Shown: piece by piece, positions 33,929 through 42,384 of the stretch
How positions within the stretch are numbered: position 1 is the first letter of the stretch
Layout: the number at the start of each line of letters is the position of its first letter
Assembly (NCBI RefSeq): GCF_003383095.1
Contig: NZ_PSYW01000005.1
Span: forward strand, 183,526-247,525
DNA: 64,000 bases
Direction: 5' to 3'
Source: Haloferax sp. Atlit-12N
Lineage (GTDB): Archaea; Halobacteriota; Halobacteria; Halobacteriales; Haloferacaceae
Made by a program: the position numbers and the translations under genes
Notes under the pieces: generated by a model
The model's database searches: none
Seen by the model: only the letters and a program-made list of their open reading frames with translations
What the model was told of the DNA's origin: nothing

Positions 33929-35341
33929 ATGAGAAACGTCGTCCTCATCTGCCTCGACACCGTCCGGAAGGACTACTTCGACCGGTTCGCCGAGCGGTTG
34001 CGCGAGCGGGCCGACGCTTCCTTCGACCAGTGTCGCGCTGCGAGTGGCTGGAGCGTTCCGAGCCACGCGAGCATGATGACCGGGAAACTACCGCACCAAC
34101 ACGGGATTCACGTGTACAACCGGGACTTCTCAGGGCTCCGTCGGGAAGACACGTTTCTCGCTGACCTCCCGGACCACCGGGCGTTCGGGTCGAGCGCGAA
34201 CGTCTACGCCAGCGACGCGTTCGGCTTCGACCTGCTTTTCGACGACTTTACCAGCGTCTCGCCCGACCGGCGGTTCCCCGATGGCATCGACGCCGAAAAG
34301 TTCGGACAGGAGTGTGAGGAGACGGGACTCGCCCGCTACCTCGCCTTCCTGAAAGCCTCGCTCGCCAGTGACCATCCGGTCCAGAGCCTCGCCAACGGCG
34401 CGCTCGTCGAGTTCGACCGGCAGTTCGCGGAGCTCCCCGTTCCGAAACCACTCGACGACGGCGCGAATATCGTCGCGCGCGAGGCGGTGAAGCTCGTCCG
34501 CGAACACGGCGACGCGGACCCGTTTTTCATGTTCACGAACTTCATGGACGCTCACGGGCCGCTCACGCACGTCCGTGGCTACGATTCCGACCTCCACGAC
34601 GCGCCGTACTCGTGGACGACGGGCGCGTACAGCACCCACGAGGTCAACGTCTCCGGCGAACTCGAGGAGAACTGGGAGCACATCGAACACACCCGTGGGC
34701 TCTACGGCGCGGCCATCGACTATCTCGACCGTAAAGTGTGTTCGTTCATCGACCGCGTCCAGGCGGCGACGGACAGGGAGACGACGTTCGTCGTCACCGC
34801 CGACCACGGCGAGAACCTCGCGTTCGAGGCCGACGGCGGCCTCCTCGCCCACAAGGGCGTCCTCTCCGAGGGGCTGCTTCACGTCCCGCTTCTTGTGGTC
34901 AACGCGCCGAAGGGTTACGACGCTCACGAAACTGACTACTTCTCGCACGTCGACCTCGGTCGCTTGCTCGTCGGCCTCGCACACGGGGAGGCCCCCGACG
35001 TATTCGAAGACCGCATCGCCGCCGAGCGAATCGGCTCCAACATGGCCGCCGACGCATCCGAGGCCGAGCGCCGCGAGTGGGACCGCATGATTCGCGTCGT
35101 CTACGACGGCACCGACAAGTACGAGTGGGACTCAAACGGACACCGGCTCCGCCATCGTCTCGACCCTGAGCGACCGAACTGGCAGGAAACAACCGCGGAG
35201 GACGCCGATATCGGTGACCTCGATAAAGAGTTCTTCGACGTCCCGCTCGACGAGTACAAGCGTGAGGCGGTCACCGCGAGCACCGACCACGACGTGGACC
35301 AGACGACGAAAGCGCGGCTGAGCGACCTCGGTTACATATGA
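33929..35341 (+). CDS. sulfatase/alkaline-phosphatase superfamily protein 5 (tandem paralogue)
   Basis: A 470-residue protein. It starts MRNVVLICLDTVRKDYFDRF (metal Asp10), then SGWSVPSHASMMTGKLPHQH with Ser42 as likely nucleophile, NFMDAHGPLTH, and VVTADHGENLAFEADGGL. It ends LSDLGYI. It is collinear over its whole length with the next gene, so the pair arose by tandem duplication. ATG at 33929 follows GCTATAAC by about 33 bp and lines up with the paralogue's start. Soluble, no signal peptide. Likely acts on the cytosolic glycan-lipid or on sugar phosphates (inference). Confidence 0.8.
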   Translation: MRNVVLICLDTVRKDYFDRFAERLRERADASFDQCRAASGWSVPSHASMMTGKLPHQHGIHVYNRDFSGLRREDTFLADLPDHRAFGSSANVYASDAFGFDLLFDDFTSVSPDRRFPDGIDAEKFGQECEETGLARYLAFLKASLASDHPVQSLANGALVEFDRQFAELPVPKPLDDGANIVAREAVKLVREHGDADPFFMFTNFMDAHGPLTHVRGYDSDLHDAPYSWTTGAYSTHEVNVSGELEENWEHIEHTRGLYGAAIDYLDRKVCSFIDRVQAATDRETTFVVTADHGENLAFEADGGLLAHKGVLSEGLLHVPLLVVNAPKGYDAHETDYFSHVDLGRLLVGLAHGEAPDVFEDRIAAERIGSNMAADASEAERREWDRMIRVVYDGTDKYEWDSNGHRLRHRLDPERPNWQETTAEDADIGDLDKEFFDVPLDEYKREAVTASTDHDVDQTTKARLSDLGYI

Positions 35342-35452
35342 CGCGCAGCCGGCCAGCGGCTGCTCGCCCGTCCGGTTTCGGGCGATTTCGGCGGTGATAT
35401 CGGTCCCGAAGAACCTTTCTATGGCCGCCGCATCAACCACCTGTACCGACGT

Positions 35453-36850
35453 ATGAGAAATGTCGTCCTTATCTGTCTCGATACTGTCCGAAAGGACTTC
35501 TTCGATTCCTTCTCCTCGCGGCTCCGGGAGCGGGCGGACATCGTCTACGACCAGTGCCGCACCGCCAGTACGTGGAGCGCTCCGAGCCACGCGAGCATGT
35601 TCACGGGGACGCTCCCGCACCAACACGGTGTCCATGCGTACCACCGAGATTTCTCCGGTATTGGCCGCGACGATACGTTTCTCGCCGACCTCCCGGACCA
35701 CCGCGCGCTCGGCGTGAGCGCCAACGTCTGGGCGGGGTCGTCGTTCGGGTTCGACGGCTTCTTCGATGAGTTCTCTAACATCTCGCCCGACCGGCGGTTC
35801 CCTGAGGGTATCGACGTGGCCCGCTTCGGCCAGTCCTCACAGAAGACCGGCCTCGGGAAACAACTCGAGTTCCTCAAGCGCGCGCTCGAACACGAAAAGC
35901 CGATTCAAAGCCTCCTCAACGGCGTTGCGGTCCAGGTCGACAACACGCTGGCGACCGCTCCGGTCCCGAAACCGATGGACGATGGCGCGAAGACGCTCAT
36001 CGGGCAGGCGAACCGCCTCGTAGGCGCGTCCAGTGAGCCGTTCTTCCTCTTTACGAACTTTATGGACGCCCACGGTCCCCTGCGACACATCCTCGGATAC
36101 GACAGGGACCTCCACGACGCGCCGAACTCGTGGAGCTCAGAGCACCTCGACTGGTCGCGCATCGTTGCCGAGGGAGACGAGACCGAGATGACGCGCTACC
36201 GAGACCTTTACGGCGCGGCCATCGACTACCTCGACCGCAAGGTGTGTACGTTCATCGACGAGGTGCAGTCGATGACCGACGAGGAGACGACGTTCGTCGT
36301 CACCTCCGATCACGGTGACAACCTCGCGTTCGAGGCCGACGGCGGCCTGTGGGGCCACACCGAGAGTAGTCTCAACGAGGCGCTGACACACGTTCCGCTC
36401 GTGGTCGTGAACTCGCCCAGCGAGGGTACCGACGTCGTTGACGGCTACGTTTCGCACCTTCGACTCGGCGACCTCCTCGTCGGCCTCGCCCGCGGCGAGT
36501 GCCCCGACGTGACCGACGAACGGATTCCAGTCGAGCGAATCGGACACAGCGGCAAACAGCACAAGCTCGCCGAGCAGGAGCGGGACACGAACCGGATGCT
36601 CCGCGCCGTCTATGACGGTGACCGGAAGTTCGTCTGGGCCGACGACGGGAGCCGAGAGACCTACCGCCTCGACGCCGACCGGCCGTGCTGGCAGGCGGGC
36701 ATCGACGATTCGTTCGACGCCGAGTCACTCGATGAATCGTTCTTCGAGACGCCCGTCGCCGACTCCGCGGAGCGTGCCCGGTCCGCCGAAGACGAACTCG
36801 GCGTCGACGGCGCGACGGCGGACCGACTCCGCGAGCTCGGATACCTCTGA
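35453..36850 (+). CDS. sulfatase/alkaline-phosphatase superfamily protein 6 (tandem paralogue)
   Basis: A 465-residue tandem copy of the preceding gene. It shares MRNVVLICLDTVRKDFF, STWSAPSHASMFTGTLPHQH (Ser42), DFSGIGRDDTFLADLPDHRA, NFMDAHGPLRH and VVTSDHGDNLAFEADGGLWG. It ends LRELGYL. The copies have diverged throughout but keep all metal and nucleophile residues, so both are probably functional with different specificities. It precedes the flippase gene by 48 bp, suggesting co-transcription. Confidence 0.8.
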   Translation: MRNVVLICLDTVRKDFFDSFSSRLRERADIVYDQCRTASTWSAPSHASMFTGTLPHQHGVHAYHRDFSGIGRDDTFLADLPDHRALGVSANVWAGSSFGFDGFFDEFSNISPDRRFPEGIDVARFGQSSQKTGLGKQLEFLKRALEHEKPIQSLLNGVAVQVDNTLATAPVPKPMDDGAKTLIGQANRLVGASSEPFFLFTNFMDAHGPLRHILGYDRDLHDAPNSWSSEHLDWSRIVAEGDETEMTRYRDLYGAAIDYLDRKVCTFIDEVQSMTDEETTFVVTSDHGDNLAFEADGGLWGHTESSLNEALTHVPLVVVNSPSEGTDVVDGYVSHLRLGDLLVGLARGECPDVTDERIPVERIGHSGKQHKLAEQERDTNRMLRAVYDGDRKFVWADDGSRETYRLDADRPCWQAGIDDSFDAESLDESFFETPVADSAERARSAEDELGVDGATADRLRELGYL

Positions 36851-36898
36851 CCCAACCGTGACCGACTACCCTCTCGCACGCCGGTCGTACAGCGCCCC

Positions 36899-38341
36899 AT
36901 GAAAGAGACAGACAGCCTCTCTATCGGCCGCGAGGCGTTTATCTCCCTGTTCTCGAAGGTCCTTACTGCCGGCACCGGATTCGCCGGGGTGGTCATCTTC
37001 GCGAACCTCCTCGGCGATGTCGGCTGGGGGAAGTATCGGACCGTCCTCGCCGCCGCGTTCGTCCTCACGCAGGTTCCGAGCGGCATCGGCGCAGCGGTGA
37101 AAAAGCGGGTGAGCGAGGTCGGCGTCGAGCCAGACTCCTTTTTGGGGACGGCGCTCCTCGCACACCTCGCGTTCTCGCTCGTCGTCGCCGGCGCATACGT
37201 CCTCCTCGAACCCTACGCGGTCGACTACTTCGGAACTCGCGAACTGGCTGCCGGCGTGGTGCTCGTGGTCGTGACGCTCGGCCTGTTCAATATCACGAAC
37301 AAGCTCTACGCCGGCACCGGCCACCCCGCGGTCTCGTCGTGGGTCGACGGCATCCGGAGCCTCCTGACCATCATGCTCCAACTGCTCTTCTACTGGCTCG
37401 GCTTCGAGGCGTTCGGGCTCGTCATCGGCCTGGCCATCGCGACGGTCGGAACGGCCGTCCTCGCCGCGGCCCTATCGCGCGTCCTCCCCGCGCGCCCGAC
37501 GAAGCTGGTCGCCGAGCGCATCTACGACTTCGCCCGCTGGAGTGTCCCCACGTCGATGCTGTCGAACTTCTACTCCAGCGCCGACGTGCTCATCATCCAG
37601 GCGTTCGTCGGCCCGGCGTCAGTAGCGTACTACTCGGTCTCGATTCAGCTCGCCCAGCCCGGCGCGATGTTCGCGACGACTATTGGTAACGTGCTGAACG
37701 TTAAGTCGAGCGGCGTCGACTCTGTCGGCGGCGACGTGCGGTTCGACCTCATAAACTCCATCTCTTATGCGGGGCTCATCGCGATACCGGTCTTCTTCGG
37801 CGCGGCCGCGATGCCGAAAGAGCTGGTCACGACGCTGTTCGGTAGCGACTTCGCAAACACGCCGGTGCTCGTGGTTATCGGGATGACCCTGTTCCAGATC
37901 GGTAACGCCTACCGCCACCCCTTCGAGGCCGTCCTGCAGGGAACCGACCGCCCGGAGCTCGTCTTTCGGGTGAACAGCCTCATCGTACTCCTGCATCTCC
38001 CGCTCGCGGTCGCGCTCGGGAGCGTCTATGGGCTCGTCGGCGTCGTTGCCAGCACGGTTGCCGCGGAGGTCGCCCGTCACGTGGTCTTTCAGTACGTCGC
38101 TCACCGCGAGTTCGGCGGCATCGTGTTCACGCGCCCGATGCTCGAACAGACGGTCGCCGGCGCGGTCATGTTCGCTCTTGTCTGGTCGGTCATCGAATAC
38201 GCCGTCTCGATCACCGGGTGGGTTTCGCTGCTGCTCGTCGTCGGGTTCGGTGCCGTCGCCTACTTTGCGGCGCTCCTTGGTCTGAGCAGCCACTTCCGCG
38301 AGACGATCAGAAACACGGTCCCCGGTCTATCGGGCAGCTAA
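36899..38341 (+). CDS. Wzx-like oligosaccharide flippase (MOP superfamily)
   Basis: A 480-residue integral membrane protein with 12-14 predicted helices, starting GREAFISLFSKVLTAGTGFAGVVIFANLLG, a typical polysaccharide-flippase opening. RWSVPTSMLSNFYSSADVLI in the middle is the conserved core of the Wzx/RfbX group. It should move the dolichol-linked glycan across the membrane for AglB, the role proposed for AglR in H. volcanii. Located at the end of the plus-strand cassette, right after the tandem sulfatase-like genes. Confidence 0.87.
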   Translation: MKETDSLSIGREAFISLFSKVLTAGTGFAGVVIFANLLGDVGWGKYRTVLAAAFVLTQVPSGIGAAVKKRVSEVGVEPDSFLGTALLAHLAFSLVVAGAYVLLEPYAVDYFGTRELAAGVVLVVVTLGLFNITNKLYAGTGHPAVSSWVDGIRSLLTIMLQLLFYWLGFEAFGLVIGLAIATVGTAVLAAALSRVLPARPTKLVAERIYDFARWSVPTSMLSNFYSSADVLIIQAFVGPASVAYYSVSIQLAQPGAMFATTIGNVLNVKSSGVDSVGGDVRFDLINSISYAGLIAIPVFFGAAAMPKELVTTLFGSDFANTPVLVVIGMTLFQIGNAYRHPFEAVLQGTDRPELVFRVNSLIVLLHLPLAVALGSVYGLVGVVASTVAAEVARHVVFQYVAHREFGGIVFTRPMLEQTVAGAVMFALVWSVIEYAVSITGWVSLLLVVGFGAVAYFAALLGLSSHFRETIRNTVPGLSGS

Positions 38342-38397
38342 GCCAGCGCCCATCGAGCGGAGACTACCGTGCCGACTTGGAACGGGGCCTCGGTTCT

Positions 38398-39465
38398 CTA
38401 TTCGGCCCAGCTGCCGCGACAGACCGAGTCGTAGACGGTGGCCGTCCGTTCGACCACGTCCTCCCACGTCGGGAGCGACTCGGCCGGCGCGTCGAGGTCG
38501 ACGGCGCGCTCGACGCCCGAGACGAGGTCTGCAGGGTCAACGCCGACGCAGTCAGGGCGCTCAGCCCAGTCGACGAGCGCTCCCGCGTTGCGGACGACGC
38601 ACGGGGTGCCCGCTGCGAGCGCCTCGGCGACCGTCATCCCGTAAGCCTCGAACTCCGACATCGTCACGAACGCCGCCGCACCGGCGTACAGCCCCGGTAG
38701 GTCCTCGTCGGCGACGAAGCCGAGGAAGTGAACGCGGTCTTCGACGCCGACCTCGCGGGCGAGTCGCTTCAGCTCCGACCCGTAGTCGCCGGAGCCGGCG
38801 ACCGCGAGGTCGTAATCGAGGTCGGGGAGGGCTCGAATCACGTGCTGGACGCCTTTGTACTCCTCTAACCGCCCGACGGAAAGCAGGTAGTCGCGGTCCG
38901 CCCACTCGGGGTCGGGCGACGCCTCGGCGAACCGCGCCACGTCGAGGCCGTTCGGAATCACCGTCGCCTCGACGCCGAAGTCGGCTTCGAGTTGCCGGCG
39001 CTCCCAGCCGCTGACGGCGATGTGAGCGTCGGCACGGCGGAGCGCCCAGCGGCCCGGAACTCGGTAGACGGACAGCAGTTTGTCCCGTAGTGCGGAGGCG
39101 CTCCCGCCGTGATAGTGCGGGGTGGCGACAAACGGCGTCTCCGCGTCGGTACCGAGCGCCGCGAACAGGAGTGGAAGCGAGTGGTAGTTGTGGGCGTGGA
39201 CGATGTCGGCGTCGCCGACGAGACGGCGTAGGGTCGCCAGAATCTCCGGGGCGACGTGGAACGCGCCACCGGGGGCGACGCCGGGGTGTCGAATCACGCG
39301 GACGCCCTCCCGGTACTCCGCCGAGCGGGTGAGTCCCTCGGCGTCGGCGGTGAGGACCGTTACGTCGTGTCCCGCCGCGGCGAACCGGGACGCGAGCTCG
39401 GCGACGTGGGTCTCGACGCCGCCGGTGTGCGGAGGATACCGCGTCGTGACGTAGAGGACGTTCAC
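38398..39465 (-). CDS. family 4 glycosyltransferase (GT-B fold)
   Basis: A 355-residue GT4 enzyme. The start is VNVLYVTTRYPPHTGGVETH (GGVE loop), the centre is TVIPNGLDVARFAEASPDP and VGRLEEYKGVQHVIRALPDL, and the nucleotide-sugar site is FEAYGMTVAEALAAGTPCVV (E-x7-E motif). I chose the GTG at 39465, which overlaps the upstream stop as GTGA; an ATG at 39501 lies inside the upstream gene. It is translationally coupled to the membrane GT2 upstream. Confidence 0.85.
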   Translation of the reverse strand: MNVLYVTTRYPPHTGGVETHVAELASRFAAAGHDVTVLTADAEGLTRSAEYREGVRVIRHPGVAPGGAFHVAPEILATLRRLVGDADIVHAHNYHSLPLLFAALGTDAETPFVATPHYHGGSASALRDKLLSVYRVPGRWALRRADAHIAVSGWERRQLEADFGVEATVIPNGLDVARFAEASPDPEWADRDYLLSVGRLEEYKGVQHVIRALPDLDYDLAVAGSGDYGSELKRLAREVGVEDRVHFLGFVADEDLPGLYAGAAAFVTMSEFEAYGMTVAEALAAGTPCVVRNAGALVDWAERPDCVGVDPADLVSGVERAVDLDAPAESLPTWEDVVERTATVYDSVCRGSWAE

Positions 39466-40616
39466 TCGAAGTACTCCCTCGATTCGCGGTCGAGTTCCCA
39501 CGTGCCGTCGCCCTCGTCGCGGAGGAGTTCGACCGCGGCGACGAGCAGTGACACCTGCGAGTCGAAGACGGCGTACAGCGGTTGGAGCGGGCCGAGGCGT
39601 TCAGACTGGCCGGCCCACGCGAAGGCGGCGACGGCGGCCGGCACGGCGAGGCCGAGCGGCCCCGCGAGGAGGACGCCGGCGACGGTCGCCAGCGTGACGC
39701 TCGCCGCGAGCAGCCACGGCGAAACGATCATGAACCACCAGTTGAACGGGAGGACGACGGTCCCGTAGAACCCGTAGCGGCCGAGCATGTCCCGGTTCTG
39801 GACGAGGAGTTTGAGTAGGCCCATCGCCCGGCGGTCCTTGCGCTGGCGGCGCTTCGAGAACTCGGAGACGCCGGACTCGGTGAACGCCATCGCGGGGTCC
39901 ATCACGACGCGCTTGCCGGCCCGGCGGATGCGGAGCGCGAGTTCGGTGTCGTCGGCGAGGGAGTCAGGGTCGATGGGAACGAAGTCCTCGGCGCGGAACG
40001 CGAAGCAGGGGCCGTGGAAGATGAACGTCGAGTCGAGGTGGGATTCGAGGCCCTGAATCTTCGTGAGGATGCCGCGGTAGTCCGATTCGACCTCGCTGTC
40101 GCCGAGGACTTCGGACTGTTGGCCCGTCACCGCGCCGATAGTCGGGTCCGAGAGGTTCGCCGCCGCCTGCCGGAGCACGTCCGGGGCGAGCTTCGAGTCG
40201 GCGTCGGTTCGGAAGAGCAGTTCGTTGCTCGCCGCCGCGAACGCCTCGTTGAGGGCGGGTGCGACCCCCCGGCGCTCGTCGTCGTGGAGGAGCGTCAGTT
40301 CGGGGGCGTCGCGGCCGGCGAAAAAGTCGCGGACGACCGCGGGCGTGTCGTCGTCGCTCGCGTCGGCGACGACCACCTCGACTTTCTCCATCGGGTAGTC
40401 GAGCGCGAGGATGTCTTCGAGCTTCGCCTCGATGATGCTCGCCTCGTTGTAGGTCGGAAGGACGATGCTCACGGTCGGCTCGTCCGGGGATTTCCGGGCG
40501 GGCGACCCCGCGGTGTCGACGATCCGGAGCAACGCGAGATAGACGAGGTAGGGTACCCCGGTCAGAGAGAGGAGTCCGAACGTCGCGGCGAGAAGGCGAC
40601 GAAGGCGTGCGCGCAT
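39462..40616 (-). CDS. membrane-bound family 2 glycosyltransferase
   Basis: A 384-residue GT2 with one N-terminal helix (LLAATFGLLSLTGVPYLVYL) and about three C-terminal helices (FYGTVVLPFNWWFMIVSPWL onward). The catalytic domain has VSIVLPTYNEASIIEAKLED, VEVVVADASDDDTPAV, FRTDADSKL (DxD), DSLADDTELALRIRRAG and a QRRKDR-like block. This architecture resembles processive or dolichol-phosphate-linked transferases. The ATG at 40616 follows a TATA box about 27 bp away. Divergent from aglJ. Confidence 0.85.
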   Translation of the reverse strand: MRARLRRLLAATFGLLSLTGVPYLVYLALLRIVDTAGSPARKSPDEPTVSIVLPTYNEASIIEAKLEDILALDYPMEKVEVVVADASDDDTPAVVRDFFAGRDAPELTLLHDDERRGVAPALNEAFAAASNELLFRTDADSKLAPDVLRQAAANLSDPTIGAVTGQQSEVLGDSEVESDYRGILTKIQGLESHLDSTFIFHGPCFAFRAEDFVPIDPDSLADDTELALRIRRAGKRVVMDPAMAFTESGVSEFSKRRQRKDRRAMGLLKLLVQNRDMLGRYGFYGTVVLPFNWWFMIVSPWLLAASVTLATVAGVLLAGPLGLAVPAAVAAFAWAGQSERLGPLQPLYAVFDSQVSLLVAAVELLRDEGDGTWELDRESREYFE

Positions 40617-40727
40617 GGTGTGGGGTTTTCCCACCGAGAATAAAAGTGCTGTAGGTTGCTCTCGCCCAGTGCATTCGCGGGGACACATCCAGAAGTCCTT
40701 TTATACTGCCCGCTGGATGTCCCGCTG

Positions 40728-41636
40728 ATGGACTACGCGGACGTTTGCGTCCTCGTCCCGACCTACAACGAGGCGGAGACTATCGCCGAGGTCGTCGCCA
40801 GCTACCGAGACGAGGGGTTCCACAACGTCCTCGTCATCGACGGCGACTCCACGGACGGGACGCGAGAACTCGCCGAGGAGGCCGGCGCGCACGTCGTCGT
40901 ACAGCGCGGAAGCGGGAAGGGGCAGGCGGTCAGGGAGGCGGTCGAAGAGCACGTCGAAGCGACCTACGTCCTGATGCTCGACGGCGACGGCACCTACGAA
41001 GCGAGCGACGCGACGAAGATGCTCGGCCCGCTCACCGAGGGGTACGACCACGTCATCGGCGACCGCTTCGCCGACATGCGACCGGGCGCGATGACGCGGC
41101 TGAACAAGGTCGGAAACCGCATCATCAACCGGGCGTTCGCGTTTATCCACGGCCAGGACTTCCGCGATATCCTCAGCGGCTACCGCGCGTTCACCCGCGA
41201 GTCGTTCCTCGACATGACGCTCACCTCCGACGGCTTCGGCATCGAGACGGAGATGGCCGTCGAGTGCGCGAAACGCGACATCCCGACGACGGTCGTCCCC
41301 ACGACCTACTACCCGCGACCGAACGGCTCGGACACGAACCTCAACCCGGTCCGCGACGGCGGTATCATCTTCCTCGAACTGTACCGCCGCGCCAAGACCA
41401 ACAACCCGCTTTTCTACTTCGGCAGCGTCGGGCTCACGTCGACCGCGACCGGGGTCGGCCTCGCCGGCTACGTCGCCTACGAGTGGTTTATCCGCGCTAT
41501 CTCCCACGAGGTCATCGCCGTCGTCTCCGCGGCGGGTATCCTCTTCGGCGTGCAACTGCTGATGTTCGGCGTGCTCTCGGACCTCATCCTGTCGCTGCAC
41601 CGCGAGCAGATGAAACGAATCGAAGAACTGGAGTGA
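40728..41636 (+). CDS. aglJ: AglJ-type dolichyl-phosphate hexosyltransferase
   Basis: A 302-residue GT2 enzyme with two C-terminal membrane helices. It has VCVLVPTYNEAETIAEVVAS, VLVIDGDSTDGTRELAEE, GSGKGQAVREAV, YVLMLDGDGTYEASD (DGD metal site) and ILSGYRAFTRESFLDM. This is the Dpm1/AglJ pattern. In H. volcanii AglJ adds the first hexose of the N-glycan to dolichol phosphate. Start chosen at the ATG at 40728, about 26 bp after CTTTTATAC, so the mRNA is leaderless. It marks the far edge of the glycosylation locus. Confidence 0.93.
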   Translation: MDYADVCVLVPTYNEAETIAEVVASYRDEGFHNVLVIDGDSTDGTRELAEEAGAHVVVQRGSGKGQAVREAVEEHVEATYVLMLDGDGTYEASDATKMLGPLTEGYDHVIGDRFADMRPGAMTRLNKVGNRIINRAFAFIHGQDFRDILSGYRAFTRESFLDMTLTSDGFGIETEMAVECAKRDIPTTVVPTTYYPRPNGSDTNLNPVRDGGIIFLELYRRAKTNNPLFYFGSVGLTSTATGVGLAGYVAYEWFIRAISHEVIAVVSAAGILFGVQLLMFGVLSDLILSLHREQMKRIEELE

Positions 41637-41706
41637 GCGTCGGAATCGGGGTCGCCGTCGGCTCGCGCCCGGGCGTGGGAACCGGAGGACTCGACCGAGA
41701 CCGCTT

Positions 41707-42033
41707 TCAGAACGGGACGAGCGAACGGAGTCGACCCATCAGACTCTTCGACGCCTTGGCGCGGAACTCCTCGAACACGGGGTGGAGCGTCTCTAAGAGG
41801 TCGCGGCGGGAGTCGAACCGGTCTTTCGGCGCGGCGGCGAGGGCGTCGCTTATCGCGACCGTGTTGCCCGCGGCGTCTATCGGCACGGCGACGTCGTCAA
41901 GCGCCCGCGCAATCTCTCTCGCGTCTGCCGGGTAGTCGATGTCTGCGGCGTCGACGTCGGCGGCGAGCGCGGCGATACCGAATTCGATTGAGTCCGGCTC
42001 TGATGTATCGTTTTGGGGCGGTCTCGCGGCCAT
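41707..42033 (-). CDS. small haloarchaeal protein, unknown function
   Basis: A 108-residue acidic protein from the ATG at 42033. DIDYPADAREIARALDDVAV followed by FDSRRDLLETLHPVFEEF weakly recalls the DUF2795-type fold (YPA ... FDS pattern), but I would not assign it. No membrane segment. The adjacent plus-strand gene is a ribbon-helix-helix protein transcribed divergently. Confidence 0.65.
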   Translation of the reverse strand: MAARPPQNDTSEPDSIEFGIAALAADVDAADIDYPADAREIARALDDVAVPIDAAGNTVAISDALAAAPKDRFDSRRDLLETLHPVFEEFRAKASKSLMGRLRSLVPF

Positions 42034-42171
42034 CGAACGTGTATAGGATGTCCCGCATGGAAAAACCCCCGACCTTCGGTGATACTGCCGGTGAGCGCCG
42101 AAAAACCGCGACGAACGTTTGGTTCGCGACCCACCGTTGGGGTTAACCCCGCCCGGAGCCACGTTCGAGCC

Positions 42172-42384
42172 ATGACCGAGTACACGACGGTCTCGATACC
42201 GAAGGAGTTGGCCGCCCGCGTCGACGACACGCTCGAAGGAACCACGTTCTCCAGCACGAGTGACCTCGTCCGGTTCCTCCTGCGCAGCATCGTCATCCAA
42301 CACGAGCGCTCCGGCGGCGACCTCTCGGAGTCGGAGTTCCAGGAGATAGCGGAACAGCTGACCGACCTCGGCTATCTGCGGTAG
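42172..42384 (+). CDS. ribbon-helix-helix (CopG-like) DNA-binding protein
   Basis: A 70-residue protein: MTEYTTVSIPKELAARVDDT begins the beta-strand and first helix, and SSTSDLVRFLLRSIVI the second helix, of a ribbon-helix-helix fold. These act as dimeric repressors or antitoxins. No toxin-like partner is adjacent; the next gene is convergent and ends one base away. GGTTAACCCC about 28 bp upstream is the likely promoter. Confidence 0.8.
   Translation: MTEYTTVSIPKELAARVDDTLEGTTFSSTSDLVRFLLRSIVIQHERSGGDLSESEFQEIAEQLTDLGYLR

Noticed and set aside
26170..40727. Insertion-sequence origin of the glycosylation cassette
   Set aside because: No transposase, terminal inverted repeats or target duplications were seen at the edges; homologous recombination between conserved flanks is enough.
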